Shown: in pieces, positions 38,691-49,555 of the stretch
Layout: each line of letters begins with the position of its first letter
How positions within the stretch are numbered: the stretch's first letter is position 1
Origin: Paramecium pentaurelia
Lineage: Eukaryota; Ciliophora; Oligohymenophorea; Peniculida; Parameciidae
NCBI GenBank assembly: GCA_905183005.1
Contig: CAJJDO010000036.1
Location: forward strand, 434,001-498,000
DNA: 64,000 nt
Reading direction: 5' to 3'
The notes under the pieces: generated by a model
What the model saw: only the letters and a program-made list of their open reading frames with translations
Told to the model about the DNA's origin: nothing
Databases searched by the model: none
Program-made: the position numbers and the translations under genes

Positions 38691-39031
38691 TCAATAAAGG
38701 TAGACAGCATAGACTGTTACCAAACAAAATAATGAATCATTTATGAAGGTTTCTGAAACACACATATCAGTGTCATAGTCCCAAAAGCATTTCGAACCAA
38801 CTCTCACTCCTTATCCTAATTAATAGATTAATTCAAAAATTACCTCTTTATTAACCAATTAAAACATGTACTATAAACTTGTATCTGCTTGTAACAGTAT
38901 ATTGTTATTTAAGTCTATTTTTGATATTTTCAGCAATATCTTTGGATTGAGTTGTTACATCCTAATATGATCCTGTTTTCAATTTTTATTATAATATTTC
39001 TTAAATTAATTCTCTACATTTAGAGGATTTA
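38691..39031 (-). CDS. Tctex-type dynein light chain, truncated at the N
   Basis: Identical to the 3' part of the complete gene at 39848-40253. It is cut at its 5' end exactly where the assembly has an N, losing the first 21 or so codons. Probably not a real second gene. Confidence 0.6.
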
Positions 39032-39032
39032 N
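39032..39032. other. Single-N gap between duplication A copies
   Basis: One ambiguous base, with near-identical 1156-bp sequence ending just before it and beginning just after it. Confidence 0.95.
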
Positions 39033-40188
39033 ATATCATAATTATACTACTTGTATTTAAGATAAAATATATTATTATAATCATTTATAATCAAAGATAT
39101 ATGTCTTATTTCATATCATCCTATAGAGATGTAATTTAATAGATAAAAAAAAGAATTATTTTATAATTATCTAATAGTTTCTGTTTTATAAAACAAAAAT
39201 TAAAATTTTATCTAAGAAACAATATTTTGGATTATCCAAAACTAATCCTTATCTCATTCAAAGTCTATCAATTTTTAAAGTATCTATTTGAATTATGATA
39301 TAGTGATAACACTCTGTTTCTTTTATTAAAAATAATGTTAAGTTTCTAATTTCAATGAGAGTCACCCTATTATAGTTATTAATTCATTGACTCTAAAATA
39401 AAAAATCCAATAAAAATTCTAAGTATTTTCAGTTCCTGAACAAGATTTAAAATTCCCCTTATATTTATTTCCTCTAAAGATTTAAGTATTAGTAGTCATA
39501 GTCTTGATTTATAATAATAGACATATATTCTCAATCTCCATAAAAATATCCTATTTTTGTATTTAATTTATATTATTAAATTAATAATTCTCTAACATGA
39601 GAAAATTTATTAGTTCAATTTTTACAATTGTATAATACAGATTTTGATTTACATAATTCTATTTTGATTATTTTTTTTGAAATAAGAGAATTTAATGTAT
39701 TCACTATTATAATAATAAATAGAATTATTCTCCTTTTAATTCTAAAATTAATAATCATTATCTTAGAGATTAAGAGTATAAATGACAAACTAAAGGTCTT
39801 TAATCTCAATTAGGTTTATATCCAACTATATATCATAAATAATAATTTCAATAAAGGTAGACAGCATAGACTGTTACCAAACAAAATAATGAATCATTTA
39901 TGAAGGTTTCTGAAACACACATATCAGTGTCATAGTCCCAAAAGCATTTCGAACCAACTCTCACTCCTTATCCTAATTAATAGATTAATTCAAAAATTAC
40001 CTCTTTATTAACCAATTAAAACATGTACTATAAACTTGTATCTGCTTGTAACAGTATATTGTTATTTAAGTCTATTTTTGATATTTTCAGCAATATCTTT
40101 GGATTGAGTTGTTACATCCTAATATGATCCTGTTTTCAATTTTTATTATAATATTTCTTAAATTAATTCTCTACATTTAGAGGATTTA
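39033..40188. repeat. Direct duplication A, copy 2 (1156 bp)
   Basis: Second copy of 37876-39031. Unlike copy 1 it continues on the right into unique sequence that completes the Tctex-type gene. Confidence 0.9.
39258..39598 (-). CDS. Small uncharacterised protein (duplication A, copy 2)
   Basis: Same as the frame at 38101-38441, offset by 1157 bp, with the same 20-nt intron. If the duplication is an assembly artefact, only one of the two exists. Confidence 0.4.
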
Positions 40189-40253
40189 AATTTTTCTCTT
40201 GGTTTTGGTTTGATTTAATATTCTTAATTTTGTTATTACGGTTTTTTAAGCAT
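39848..40253 (-). CDS. Dynein light chain, Tctex-type (DYNLT/Tctex1D)
   Basis: Start at 40251-40253, TGA at 39848-39850. One 28-nt intron gives 125 residues. It begins with a Gln/Lys-rich leader, then KCRELIQEILQQKLKTGSYQ, DVTTQSKDIAENIKNRLKQQ, YKFIVHVLIGQQRGQGVRVG, SKCFWDYDTDMCVSETFIND and SLFCLVTVYAVYLY. Tctex1 proteins share YKFIVxVxIxQxxGxGxxxxSxCxWDxxTDxxxxxxxxNxxxFCxVxVFGxY, which fits almost throughout. These light chains link cargo or intermediate chains in cytoplasmic and axonemal (including I1/outer-arm) dyneins. The length is typical. Confidence 0.85.
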
Positions 40254-40795
40254 TTTTATTAATATTTATTAAATATATTTAATTATAATTACTTAGTTGA
40301 TTTAAATATCACATTTTCCTTATAAGTTAATTATCTTGAATTTTGATGGTGAAAAATAAATTAATACAAAAACTTATAATATTGTAAATTAATAATACTC
40401 TCAACGGCAATCATTCTTAAGTTTAATTTACTCAATTCTATCATAAAAATAATAAAATAATTAAATGAGTTAATAATATTATACTTATATATGCTCAACT
40501 ATTAATTTTTAATTTCATTTGAGCTTATGAATTTTTGTTTTATTATTATTATGAATTATATTATCCTTATTTTCATCTTGGATACATATTCAATAATCAT
40601 TCTAATAATATTTCAAAAATTATAATTACTCATTCACAAGAATAGATTAATTTATATATATTATAAATTATTCCTTAGTTTAATATATACTTGTATATGT
40701 TTTATAATTTCTTCAGAACTGTGTTTATTTGACTAAAAGAAATTTCATTAAAAACATAATCATTAAATCTTATTATTTGACTTCTTTTAAATAAT
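40254..40795. other. Intergenic, AT-rich
   Basis: Divergent promoter region between the Tctex-type gene and the HTH gene. No recognised element. Confidence 0.5.
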
Positions 40796-41557
40796 ATGAT
40801 AAGCTTGAGCCTTAAACAATCTAAAAAGCAAAAATATAAGTCTGTTAGTTCAGATGAAAGATAACAAATTATCAAACTGTTTTTGGAAAATGCATATTCT
40901 GCTAACTAAGTATTTTAAATTTATAGTACAGATAGCTAACCTTACAGGCCATAATTTATCAACTATTAAAGCTATATACAGAATATATAAAAATGAAGGT
41001 AGAATATATAAAAAAGAAAAGAGAGATAAACAAATCAAAATAAAACAAAATGTTATTGTGTTAGTGGTTGATGAAAAGTACCCAATTTATACTATAATTG
41101 TAGAACAAGACATATGAATATTATAGCTAAATAATAATAAAAACAAGAATTAATCATAAAGAATGAAGAAATTCCTTATTTATCATTTGAGAATACAATT
41201 AATGAGACTTTTTTAAATTCTGCTGGTGATGTCCTTAAACATTTAGATAGTTTGGAATCAAAATAATGCTTCAATTAAACAATAAAAAAGGTCAAGATTC
41301 AAAGTTTAGAGATCAAAGACTTTCAAGAGATTAAAGAAAACACAAATCAAGTTAAAGAGAGAATTAAGATTTAATCTTAAATTTAATAATTTCGAAATCT
41401 TTTTTCTTCATAAGAATTGCCAAATAAGCAAAAAAAATAGCCCTCACTTCCCAAAAACCTTTAATTATAACCAAATTCAAATATATCTGACCTTAAAAAT
41501 ATTTTAGAATTCTAAATTAATGACTATTTTCAAAAATCTTCTAATGATAATTTTTGA
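40796..41557 (+). CDS. HTH DNA-binding protein with transposase-like N-terminal domain
   Basis: Start at 40796, TGA at 41555-41557. A 22-nt intron joins SSDERQQIIKLFLENAYSAN-Q to IANLTGHNLSTIKAIYRIYK, and NEGRIYKKEKRDK follows. This is a helix-turn-helix of the kind found at the N-terminus of Tc1/IS630-type transposases, where it ends in KxxGRxxKKxRGG. A second proposed intron (26 nt) leads to a Gln/Glu-rich C-terminal half (EIPYLSFENTINETFLNSAG, DFQEIKENTNQVKERIK) of about 130 residues with no DDE catalytic domain. It may be a domesticated transposase-derived regulator or an unrelated HTH factor. About 237 residues. Confidence 0.55.
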
Positions 41558-41675
41558 TGATATAATTAATATTAATATATTTTAATTATTAATATCTAAT
41601 CATTTAATTAGTATGAAGATTAATAAAACTTAAAGGCTTAATTTAACTTTAAATTATTCTTACCTTTTTAGATAT

Positions 41676-42025
41676 ATGTGTTAATCATTAAGAGAATAAT
41701 TTTATTTTAATTTATTATTTTAATCCTAATTATCTATTTCATTTTCTGTTAAGAATAGAAATAGTACTAAAAAAATAAAGTTGAAAATTAATAAGCTTTT
41801 CTAAGCATCTTTTGAAGAATTTTTGAATTAATTTTTTTCAGTCTTATCTTATTTTTTTGTAAAATATTGAAAAAAATAATCAAGTTTGAACTTAAATTAT
41901 AAACTATATAAAGATAATTTGTAAATAATGATAATCTTAAAGTTGACTTAAATAATGTATTAGCGCATAAAAAGGATTAAAATGAAGAGAAAATCAAGAA
42001 GATATATAGATTTATTAAGTCATGA
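41676..42025 (+). CDS. Small uncharacterised protein (spans the start of duplication B copy 1)
   Basis: Start at 41676 and TGA at 42023-42025 with a 26-nt intron, about 107 residues. It contains KINKLFQASFEEFLNQFFSV, LQTIQRQFVNNDNLKVDLNN and ends EEKIKKIYRFIKS. Hydrophilic and helical; no family recognised. It begins in unique sequence upstream of the duplication. Confidence 0.45.
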
Positions 42026-43057
42026 AAATATTAGAGCCTTGCCTTAAAAGTTTCTTTACTTCATTAATTCAAATATTTAGATGAATTCAAAAATTTTAAT
42101 GAGGTTTAACAAATAATTATTTATAAATATATTTTAATAGTGCTAAATTTGATTAAATTTGAATAATTGAGAGGGTTTCCTATTTAAGAATTAATTACTC
42201 TTATTTATAAATTTTACATGAAAATAACAAGTTAATGTACTTATATGTATTATAGATTTTATTTTTCATTTTTCAACTTTAAGCTCTCCAGAATTAATTT
42301 TTCCAATGATTGCTTTTACTGGTTATCCATCAACTGTGGCTCCCAAAGATTATGCAGTTCCTAAAACTTATTTGACTGTTCCTGTAAATGTTTTAGCCAA
42401 TGACTTTTCTTCAATAGCTCTAGCAACTTTGATGACTTATTCAAGTGTTAAATTTCCATTGTGTTTAACATTCTTTGTCTTCTTTCTATCTCTCTCATAA
42501 CCCTAAAGTCATTAATTATTTAAATACTCCAATTTCTTTAATGAGCAATGCACTTGAGGTAGGAATGACTGTAACATCAGCATTTCTATTTTAGCATCTC
42601 AAGTTAACCATAACTCTGATACCCTTCCATTTTCCACTTTCAGCAATAATTTTATCACCGACTTATTTTGGATTCTTATTAATAAGCTATTAAATTTACA
42701 AGACCGAGAGGTCCCAATTTTGGAGCAAGAGTGGATGCTGGACCACCTTCTCCTCCGAACACTTTGATGTTAATCAATCTAACTTCATTTGGGTCAACTT
42801 TGGGAGGCATTAAAAAAGATTTAAATTTTTTTTAATTCTTTTTTTTTAGTTTTCGAGAAAATAAGGAAAAGAATTTTGGAAATCCTTAAAATATCACTAA
42901 ACTATGTAAAAATAAATAAAGAAGATATCAAATTCTAGAACACATCTATATATATTTTAGAATATATTTTGCAGTTGATCAATATAATAATTATACTTAT
43001 ATTGATAAATTGATTAGTCTTCCAGTTTTTCTGATAATGCAATATAAAATCTAATTT
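41756..43057. repeat. Direct duplication B, copy 1 (1302 bp)
   Basis: Repeats at 43059-44360 (offset 1303), with one substitution seen (near 42669, silent in the L12 gene). It ends exactly at the N at 43058. Confidence 0.9.
42266..42810 (-). CDS. RPL12: 60S ribosomal protein L12 (uL11), duplication B copy 1
   Basis: Start at 42808-42810, TGA at 42266-42268. Two 25-nt introns give about 164 residues. It begins MPPKVDPNEVRLINIKVFGG, then EGGPASTLAPKLGPLGL, GDKIIAESGKWKGIRVMVNL, DRKKTKNVKHNGNLTLEQVI and VLGTAQSLGATVDG, and ends NSGELKVEK. These are the universally conserved uL11 motifs (ALAPKIGPLGL, VGC/GxxxDG near the end). The protein lies at the base of the ribosomal stalk in the GTPase centre. 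Codon choice is less AT-rich than its neighbours (GGT, GTC, AAG), as expected for high expression. Confidence 0.95.
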
Positions 43058-43058
43058 N
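43058..43058. other. Single-N gap between duplication B copies
   Basis: One ambiguous base, with near-identical 1302-bp sequence ending just before it and beginning just after it. Confidence 0.95.
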
Positions 43059-43328
43059 TAGAAATAGTACTAAAAAAATAAAGTTGAAAATTAATAAGCT
43101 TTTCTAAGCATCTTTTGAAGAATTTTTGAATTAATTTTTTTCAGTCTTATCTTATTTTTTTGTAAAATATTGAAAAAAATAATCAAGTTTGAACTTAAAT
43201 TATAAACTATATAAAGATAATTTGTAAATAATGATAATCTTAAAGTTGACTTAAATAATGTATTAGCGCATAAAAAGGATTAAAATGAAGAGAAAATCAA
43301 GAAGATATATAGATTTATTAAGTCATGA
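43059..43328 (+). CDS. Small uncharacterised protein, 5'-truncated copy
   Basis: The same frame as 41676-42025 but missing its first 27 or so codons, which fall beyond the N. Probably an assembly duplicate rather than a gene. Confidence 0.35.
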
Positions 43329-43568
43329 AAATATTAGAGCCTTGCCTTAAAAGTTTCTTTACTTCATTAATTCAAATATTTAGATGAATTCAAAAATTTT
43401 AATGAGGTTTAACAAATAATTATTTATAAATATATTTTAATAGTGCTAAATTTGATTAAATTTGAATAATTGAGAGGGTTTCCTATTTAAGAATTAATTA
43501 CTCTTATTTATAAATTTTACATGAAAATAACAAGTTAATGTACTTATATGTATTATAGATTTTATTTT

Positions 43569-44113
43569 TCATTTTTCAACTTTAAGCTCTCCAGAATTAA
43601 TTTTTCCAATGATTGCTTTTACTGGTTATCCATCAACTGTGGCTCCCAAAGATTATGCAGTTCCTAAAACTTATTTGACTGTTCCTGTAAATGTTTTAGC
43701 CAATGACTTTTCTTCAATAGCTCTAGCAACTTTGATGACTTATTCAAGTGTTAAATTTCCATTGTGTTTAACATTCTTTGTCTTCTTTCTATCTCTCTCA
43801 TAACCCTAAAGTCATTAATTATTTAAATACTCCAATTTCTTTAATGAGCAATGCACTTGAGGTAGGAATGACTGTAACATCAGCATTTCTATTTTAGCAT
43901 CTCAAGTTAACCATAACTCTGATACCCTTCCATTTTCCACTTTCAGCAATAATTTTATCACCGACTTATTTTGGGTTCTTATTAATAAGCTATTAAATTT
44001 ACAAGACCGAGAGGTCCCAATTTTGGAGCAAGAGTGGATGCTGGACCACCTTCTCCTCCGAACACTTTGATGTTAATCAATCTAACTTCATTTGGGTCAA
44101 CTTTGGGAGGCAT
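43569..44113 (-). CDS. RPL12: 60S ribosomal protein L12 (uL11), duplication B copy 2
   Basis: Start at 44111-44113, TGA at 43569-43571. It encodes the same protein as the copy at 42266-42810, with the same two introns. The one difference seen changes AAT to AAC (Asn, silent) just after the first intron. It may be the only real copy, an allele, or a true tandem paralogue (see findings). Confidence 0.9.
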
Positions 44114-44451
44114 TAAAAAAGATTTAAATTTTTTTTAATTCTTTTTTTTTAGTTTTCGAGAAAATAAGGAAAAGAATTTTGGAAATCCTTAAAATATCAC
44201 TAAACTATGTAAAAATAAATAAAGAAGATATCAAATTCTAGAACACATCTATATATATTTTAGAATATATTTTGCAGTTGATCAATATAATAATTATACT
44301 TATATTGATAAATTGATTAGTCTTCCAGTTTTTCTGATAATGCAATATAAAATCTAATTTTTTGTTGTTAAAAAGATTGAGGAACATTACAAATAACTTA
44401 ATGATTTACATAAAGTTAAAACTTATAGTTTCAGTTCTCTATTATAAATTA

Positions 44452-45669
44452 TCACTGAATTCCATATTAAGATATATGATGATTTAAAAAAGTTGTTGTC
44501 TAATTTCTAGTCTTAACATATTTTGGATATCCTTCTTCATCAAGAAAGGTTTCTCTGCAAATAGGACAATTTTATTGTTTTTGCAGCCATTAGTTTAAAC
44601 AAACTTCATGTAAAGTATGTTTACACGGTGTGATCCTGCATGGTTTTTAATCTAAAAGGTCTAAACAAATGATGCATTCTTGATCTTTTGCTGGATCCAC
44701 TATTCCCATTAGATGCAATAATCCCTTCTATGAATTCAGGCTTTAATTACCTTTCTGCTTTTTCTCTTACATATATTAACATCGCTTTTTAACTATATAA
44801 ATAATAACCAATAATATTATAAATGACACTATGCTCAATATTATTACTAGTATAAAGTCTTAAAATTAATTATCATTATCTATCAATTCAGATTTAATGG
44901 TAAAGTTTAGTGTTAAAAAGTATGGGTTTTATAGCATAAAGACAAATGAATAATTGGCAGATCTTAAATGATAAGATTCAAATTTATTAGAAAAATCTAT
45001 TTCTTAACCTTCTTAATCAATTATCCCATCAAATACTAATTTACTATTTTTTAATGATTTGTAAGGTATTTCAAATGGAAACAAAAAATAAATTGTTGCA
45101 TTAATTGAAGGACTCACGGTAAACCTGACGTTCCTTATCTACCTCAATTTTCATAAAAAATAATACTACTAATCATCCACAATGTCATCCTATTGCAAAT
45201 AAATTGCAATTATTTTACTTTAAAAAGGTATCATTTCAATATTATAAGTACTTCTATCAAAAATTGGCTCAATATCATATTAACATCTATCGCTAGAAAT
45301 ATTTTTGCCCATATCTTACCCTGCTATAAATTCAAAGCATTGGCATTCTAACTTTTAGCATAAACCCTTTTAAGAGCAATTGTTAGGACAATCCCTTTTC
45401 TCCACTTGATTTATTTTATACGTATCCTCAGGTTAAATAAAAATGTCCAAATCATATTATTTACCCTATTCAACTTGATAATACATTTGTAAGTATTATG
45501 TGTAATTTTTCTAAAGTGAACTTTGGATTACATATTCTTCAGCTACTTCTATTTTCATAAATGTCCATGCTTCACTAAAAATTTCAATCAGGACATATTG
45601 ATGTTCTGCAGTAAAACTATAAAGGATGCAGTTAATACTACATATATTTAAAAAAGTTAGAATAATCAT
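44452..45669 (-). CDS. Single-pass membrane RING-H2 E3 ligase with EGF-like ectodomain
   Basis: Start at 45667-45669, TGA at 44452-44454. A signal peptide (MIILTFLNICSINCILYSFT) leads an ectodomain of about 270 residues that includes an EGF-like cluster (KRDCPNNCSQKGLCQKLECQ, then CFEF). A membrane helix follows (FILVIILSIVSFIILLVIIY), then a basic stop-transfer stretch and a RING finger: CIICLDLLDQKPCRITPCKH, then TLHEVCLNQWLQKQQNCPIC. The spacing (C-x2-C, C-x-H-x2-H-x2-C, C-x2-C) is RING-H2. The layout, ectodomain-TM-RING, matches the GOLIATH/RNF13 type in plan but with an EGF-like rather than a PA domain. Likely an E3 ubiquitin ligase of the endomembrane system or cell surface. Confidence 0.75.
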
Positions 45670-45716
45670 TATAAAGAAATTATATAATAAATTTCAATTA
45701 AATGTAAGATAAAGTT

Positions 45717-46609
45717 TCATGGCTTTTGTATTGATCTATTTTTTAATTGATTCTGTTATTGCTATAAACTTCTACTACTATTTTTTTGTCTTCCATAAAA
45801 ATAAATTTAAGTGGAATTTTTTAATAATTCAATCAACTTTTCTTTATTTGAATGCTTATTCAAGAGATCGATAGCCTTCTTGCCCTTCAATGATTAAAGA
45901 TCTTTTTAAGCCTAAATTTGATATAGATTATTTACTCCATGTTCAATCAGAAATTTAATAATTTAGTAATTTATTTCTGCTTCTTTTGAATTTAATTCCA
46001 TTTTTATAGAGCATAATTACATTAATAAGTGAAAACCATGAGTTTTATCAATAATCCAATTGATATCTGCTCCATAATGAAGTAATAGTTCTGCCATTTT
46101 GAAACAAATTTTACGATTTTCAAAAACATTCTTCTCCTTAAAAAAATAATAATTTAAATAAATACTTCTTCTAATCTAGCGAAACATGTTACAAATGCTG
46201 TCTAATTAAATGTATTTGGCTTGTTAACTTCTGCTCCAGCATCAAGTAATAACTTTAAAATTTCATAATTTCCTGTCATAGCTGCTACAGAAAGAGGTGT
46301 CTACCCAGAATCAACACTTGCTAAATCAACATCAACTTAACAATTTGATAATAAAAGCTTAACTATTTCTAATCTACCAAGATAACAAGCACATATAAGA
46401 GGTGATATTTTTTAATCAAGTTCAATTTCATTGAATTATTCCAAAAAATTGATGTTGGCTATCAAAGTTTTTTACTTTACCTTTATTTATTCCCAATTCT
46501 TTCAAAGTATCATAATCATTTTAATGTATCAAATGCAGGATCAATTGCTACCTTAATAATAATAATTAAATACGTATTCAGATAAAGGTTTCTCTAATCC
46601 TTATAACAT
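45717..46609 (-). CDS. Ankyrin-repeat protein
   Basis: Start at 46607-46609 (MLQGLEKPLSEY) and TGA at 45717-45719. Ankyrin repeats are clear: KISPLICACYLGRLEIVKLL, QTPLSVAAMTGNYEILKLLL with DAGAEVN, then after a 29-nt intron MAELLLHYGADINWI and a further repeat ending EHGVNNLYQIQ. The C-terminus is Gln/Ser/Asn-rich. Near 46519-46522 the frame needs one base less in a run of four T to join the N-terminal exon to NDYDTLKELG, so there may be a sequencing error, a frameshift or an undetected intron. Its start is 48 bp from the RING gene's flank; function not assignable beyond protein binding. Confidence 0.7.
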
Positions 46610-47318
46610 ATATTAAATTTATGTATAAAATCAATTTGTAAAATTGCTATTGTCTGATATTTAATCTTATATTAAAATTAGATATACAAAATTATTATTT
46701 GTTCTGTAATTCAGGTTATTTTTAAGTATTTGAGCTATTGCTTGATAAAAACAAAATTAAAAAGATTGAATAAAAATTTAACATAAATTTTAAGAAAAAT
46801 AATTAAAAAAAGAGCTTGATTTGAATAATTAAAGAGAGTAGTATTTATTACTTCAAATATTTATTCTTGAATAATTATTTACAATCTTATAATGATATTT
46901 ATATATTATATTATATATAAATTAAAAAACTAGATAATTTTATCATATTAAATGAGAATTAAAAATTATAACAAAACTATTTAAATTATTGAAATTTCAC
47001 CCATTATTATTTATAAGATAATGATTTTGCAATTATTAATACAAGACATTAACCCTTGAAAAATATTGGTAACTTCTTGTGTAGCAATGATACTTTAAAT
47101 TTTCACAATTATTTATTAATCCCTCTTCTACATATTAATAATTTAAATTATTGAATTTATTTAATATTTAGATCATGATTGATTAGAATGAGTATTTAAA
47201 TCTATCACTCAAAAATGAAAATAATAAAAATGTAATATTGAAATCATAAATAATTTACGCTATTAATTATAATTCTGCCACTATATTCAAAAGATCTAAT
47301 TTTAAATAATTCTATATA
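46610..47318. other. Intergenic, extremely AT-rich, ends at an N
   Basis: About 700 bp with no convincing gene. A 67-codon plus-strand frame at 46619-46825 looks like chance. The right edge meets the N at 47319. Confidence 0.45.
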
Positions 47319-47319
47319 N
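47319..47319. other. Single-N gap at the edge of the minisatellite
   Basis: Here no duplication flanks the N. AT-rich unique sequence on the left meets the tandem array on the right at a shared TATATA. Confidence 0.9.
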
Positions 47320-49555
47320 TATATCTCATTCCTTCAATCTATCCATCTTCATAAACTTCTCTATAAGCCATGCCTTCAATATGATTTTCTTCTTAAATTT
47401 CTTAATCTTCAACTTCTCTATATCTCATTCCTTCAATTTATCCATCTTCATAAACTTCTCTATAAGCCATGCCTTCAATATGATTTTCTTCCTAAATTTC
47501 TTAATCTTCAACTTCTCTATATCTCATTCCTTCAATCTATCCATCTTCATAAACTTCTCTATAAGCCATGCCTTCAATATGATTTTCTTCTTAAATTTCT
47601 TAATCTTCAACTTCTCTATATCTCATTCCTTCAATTTATCCATCTTCATAAACTTCTCTATAAGCCATGCCTTCAATATGATTTTCTTCCTAAATTTCTT
47701 AATCTTCAACTTCTCTATATCTCATTCCTTCAATCTATCCATCTTCATAAACTTCTCTATAAGCCATGCCTTCAATATGATTTTCTTCTTAAATTTCTTA
47801 ATCTTCAACTTCTCTATATCTCATTCCTTCAATTTATCCATCTTCATAAACTTCTCTATAAGCCATGCCTTCAATATGATTTTCTTCCTAAATTTCTTAA
47901 TCTTCAACTTCTCTATATCTCATTCCTTCAATCTATCCATCTTCATAAACTTCTCTATAAGCCATGCCTTCAATATGATTTTCTTCTTAAATTTCTTAAT
48001 CTTCAACTTCTCTATATCTCATTCCTTCAATTTATCCATCTTCATAAACTTCTCTATAAGCCATGCCTTCAATATGATTTTCTTCCTAAATTTCTTAATC
48101 TTCAACTTCTCTATATCTCATTCCTTCAATCTATCCATCTTCATAAACTTCTCTATAAGCCATGCCTTCAATATGATTTTCTTCTTAAATTTCTTAATCT
48201 TCAACTTCTCTATATCTCATTCCTTCAATTTATCCATCTTCATAAACTTCTCTATAAGCCATGCCTTCAATATGATTTTCTTCCTAAATTTCTTAATCTT
48301 CAACTTCTCTATATCTCATTCCTTCAATCTATCCATCTTCATAAACTTCTCTATAAGCCATGCCTTCAATATGATTTTCTTCTTAAATTTCTTAATCTTC
48401 AACTTCTCTATATCTCATTCCTTCAATTTATCCATCTTCATAAACTTCTCTATAAGCCATGCCTTCAATATGATTTTCTTCCTAAATTTCTTAATCTTCA
48501 ACTTCTCTATATCTCATTCCTTCAATCTATCCATCTTCATAAACTTCTCTATAAGCCATGCCTTCAATATGATTTTCTTCTTAAATTTCTTAATCTTCAA
48601 CTTCTCTATATCTCATTCCTTCAATTTATCCATCTTCATAAACTTCTCTATAAGCCATGCCTTCAATATGATTTTCTTCCTAAATTTCTTAATCTTCAAC
48701 TTCTCTATATCTCATTCCTTCAATCTATCCATCTTCATAAACTTCTCTATAAGCCATGCCTTCAATATGATTTTCTTCTTAAATTTCTTAATCTTCAACT
48801 TCTCTATATCTCATTCCTTCAATTTATCCATCTTCATAAACTTCTCTATAAGCCATGCCTTCAATATGATTTTCTTCCTAAATTTCTTAATCTTCAACTT
48901 CTCTATATCTCATTCCTTCAATCTATCCATCTTCATAAACTTCTCTATAAGCCATGCCTTCAATATGATTTTCTTCTTAAATTTCTTAATCTTCAACTTC
49001 TCTATATCTCATTCCTTCAATTTATCCATCTTCATAAACTTCTCTATAAGCCATGCCTTCAATATGATTTTCTTCCTAAATTTCTTAATCTTCAACTTCT
49101 CTATATCTCATTCCTTCAATCTATCCATCTTCATAAACTTCTCTATAAGCCATGCCTTCAATATGATTTTCTTCTTAAATTTCTTAATCTTCAACTTCTC
49201 TATATCTCATTCCTTCAATTTATCCATCTTCATAAACTTCTCTATAAGCCATGCCTTCAATATGATTTTCTTCCTAAATTTCTTAATCTTCAACTTCTCT
49301 ATATCTCATTCCTTCAATCTATCCATCTTCATAAACTTCTCTATAAGCCATGCCTTCAATATGATTTTCTTCTTAAATTTCTTAATCTTCAACTTCTCTA
49401 TATCTCATTCCTTCAATTTATCCATCTTCATAAACTTCTCTATAAGCCATGCCTTCAATATGATTTTCTTCCTAAATTTCTTAATCTTCAACTTCCCTAT
49501 ATCTCATTCCTTCAATCTATCCATCTTCATAAACTTCTCTATAAGCCATCCCTTC
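47320..49555. repeat. Coding minisatellite, 99-bp unit with 198-bp higher-order period
   Basis: About 22.6 head-to-tail 99-bp units. Adjacent units differ at two sites and alternate strictly, giving a 198-bp higher-order unit repeated about 11 times. The two sites are Gln codons on the minus strand (TAA in one unit type, TAG in the other). Otherwise the units are nearly identical; rare variants occur only in the units nearest the 5' end of the gene (around 49495 and 49550). Confidence 0.95.

Larger units (their letters stand above)
37876..39031. repeat. Direct duplication A, copy 1 (1156 bp)
   Basis: Repeats at 39033-40188 with the same length (offset 1157). The only differences seen by eye are two adjacent bases near 38468. 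It ends exactly at the single N at 39032, in the middle of a Tctex-type gene. See findings for the assembly explanation. Confidence 0.9.
43059..44360. repeat. Direct duplication B, copy 2 (1302 bp)
   Basis: Second copy of 41756-43057. It includes the truncated small gene (43059-43328) and a full L12 gene, and continues into unique sequence on the right. Confidence 0.9.

Noticed and set aside
40850..41038. Minus-strand hydrophobic frame of 62 codons
   Set aside because: Antisense shadow of the HTH gene.
42306..42500. 64-codon plus-strand frame, repeated at 43609-43803
   Set aside because: It is antisense to the ribosomal protein L12 exon; the minus strand gives an unmistakable uL11 protein.
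46619..46825. 67-codon plus-strand frame upstream of the minisatellite gap
   Set aside because: Composition is that of AT-rich non-coding DNA with no supporting exon or motif.
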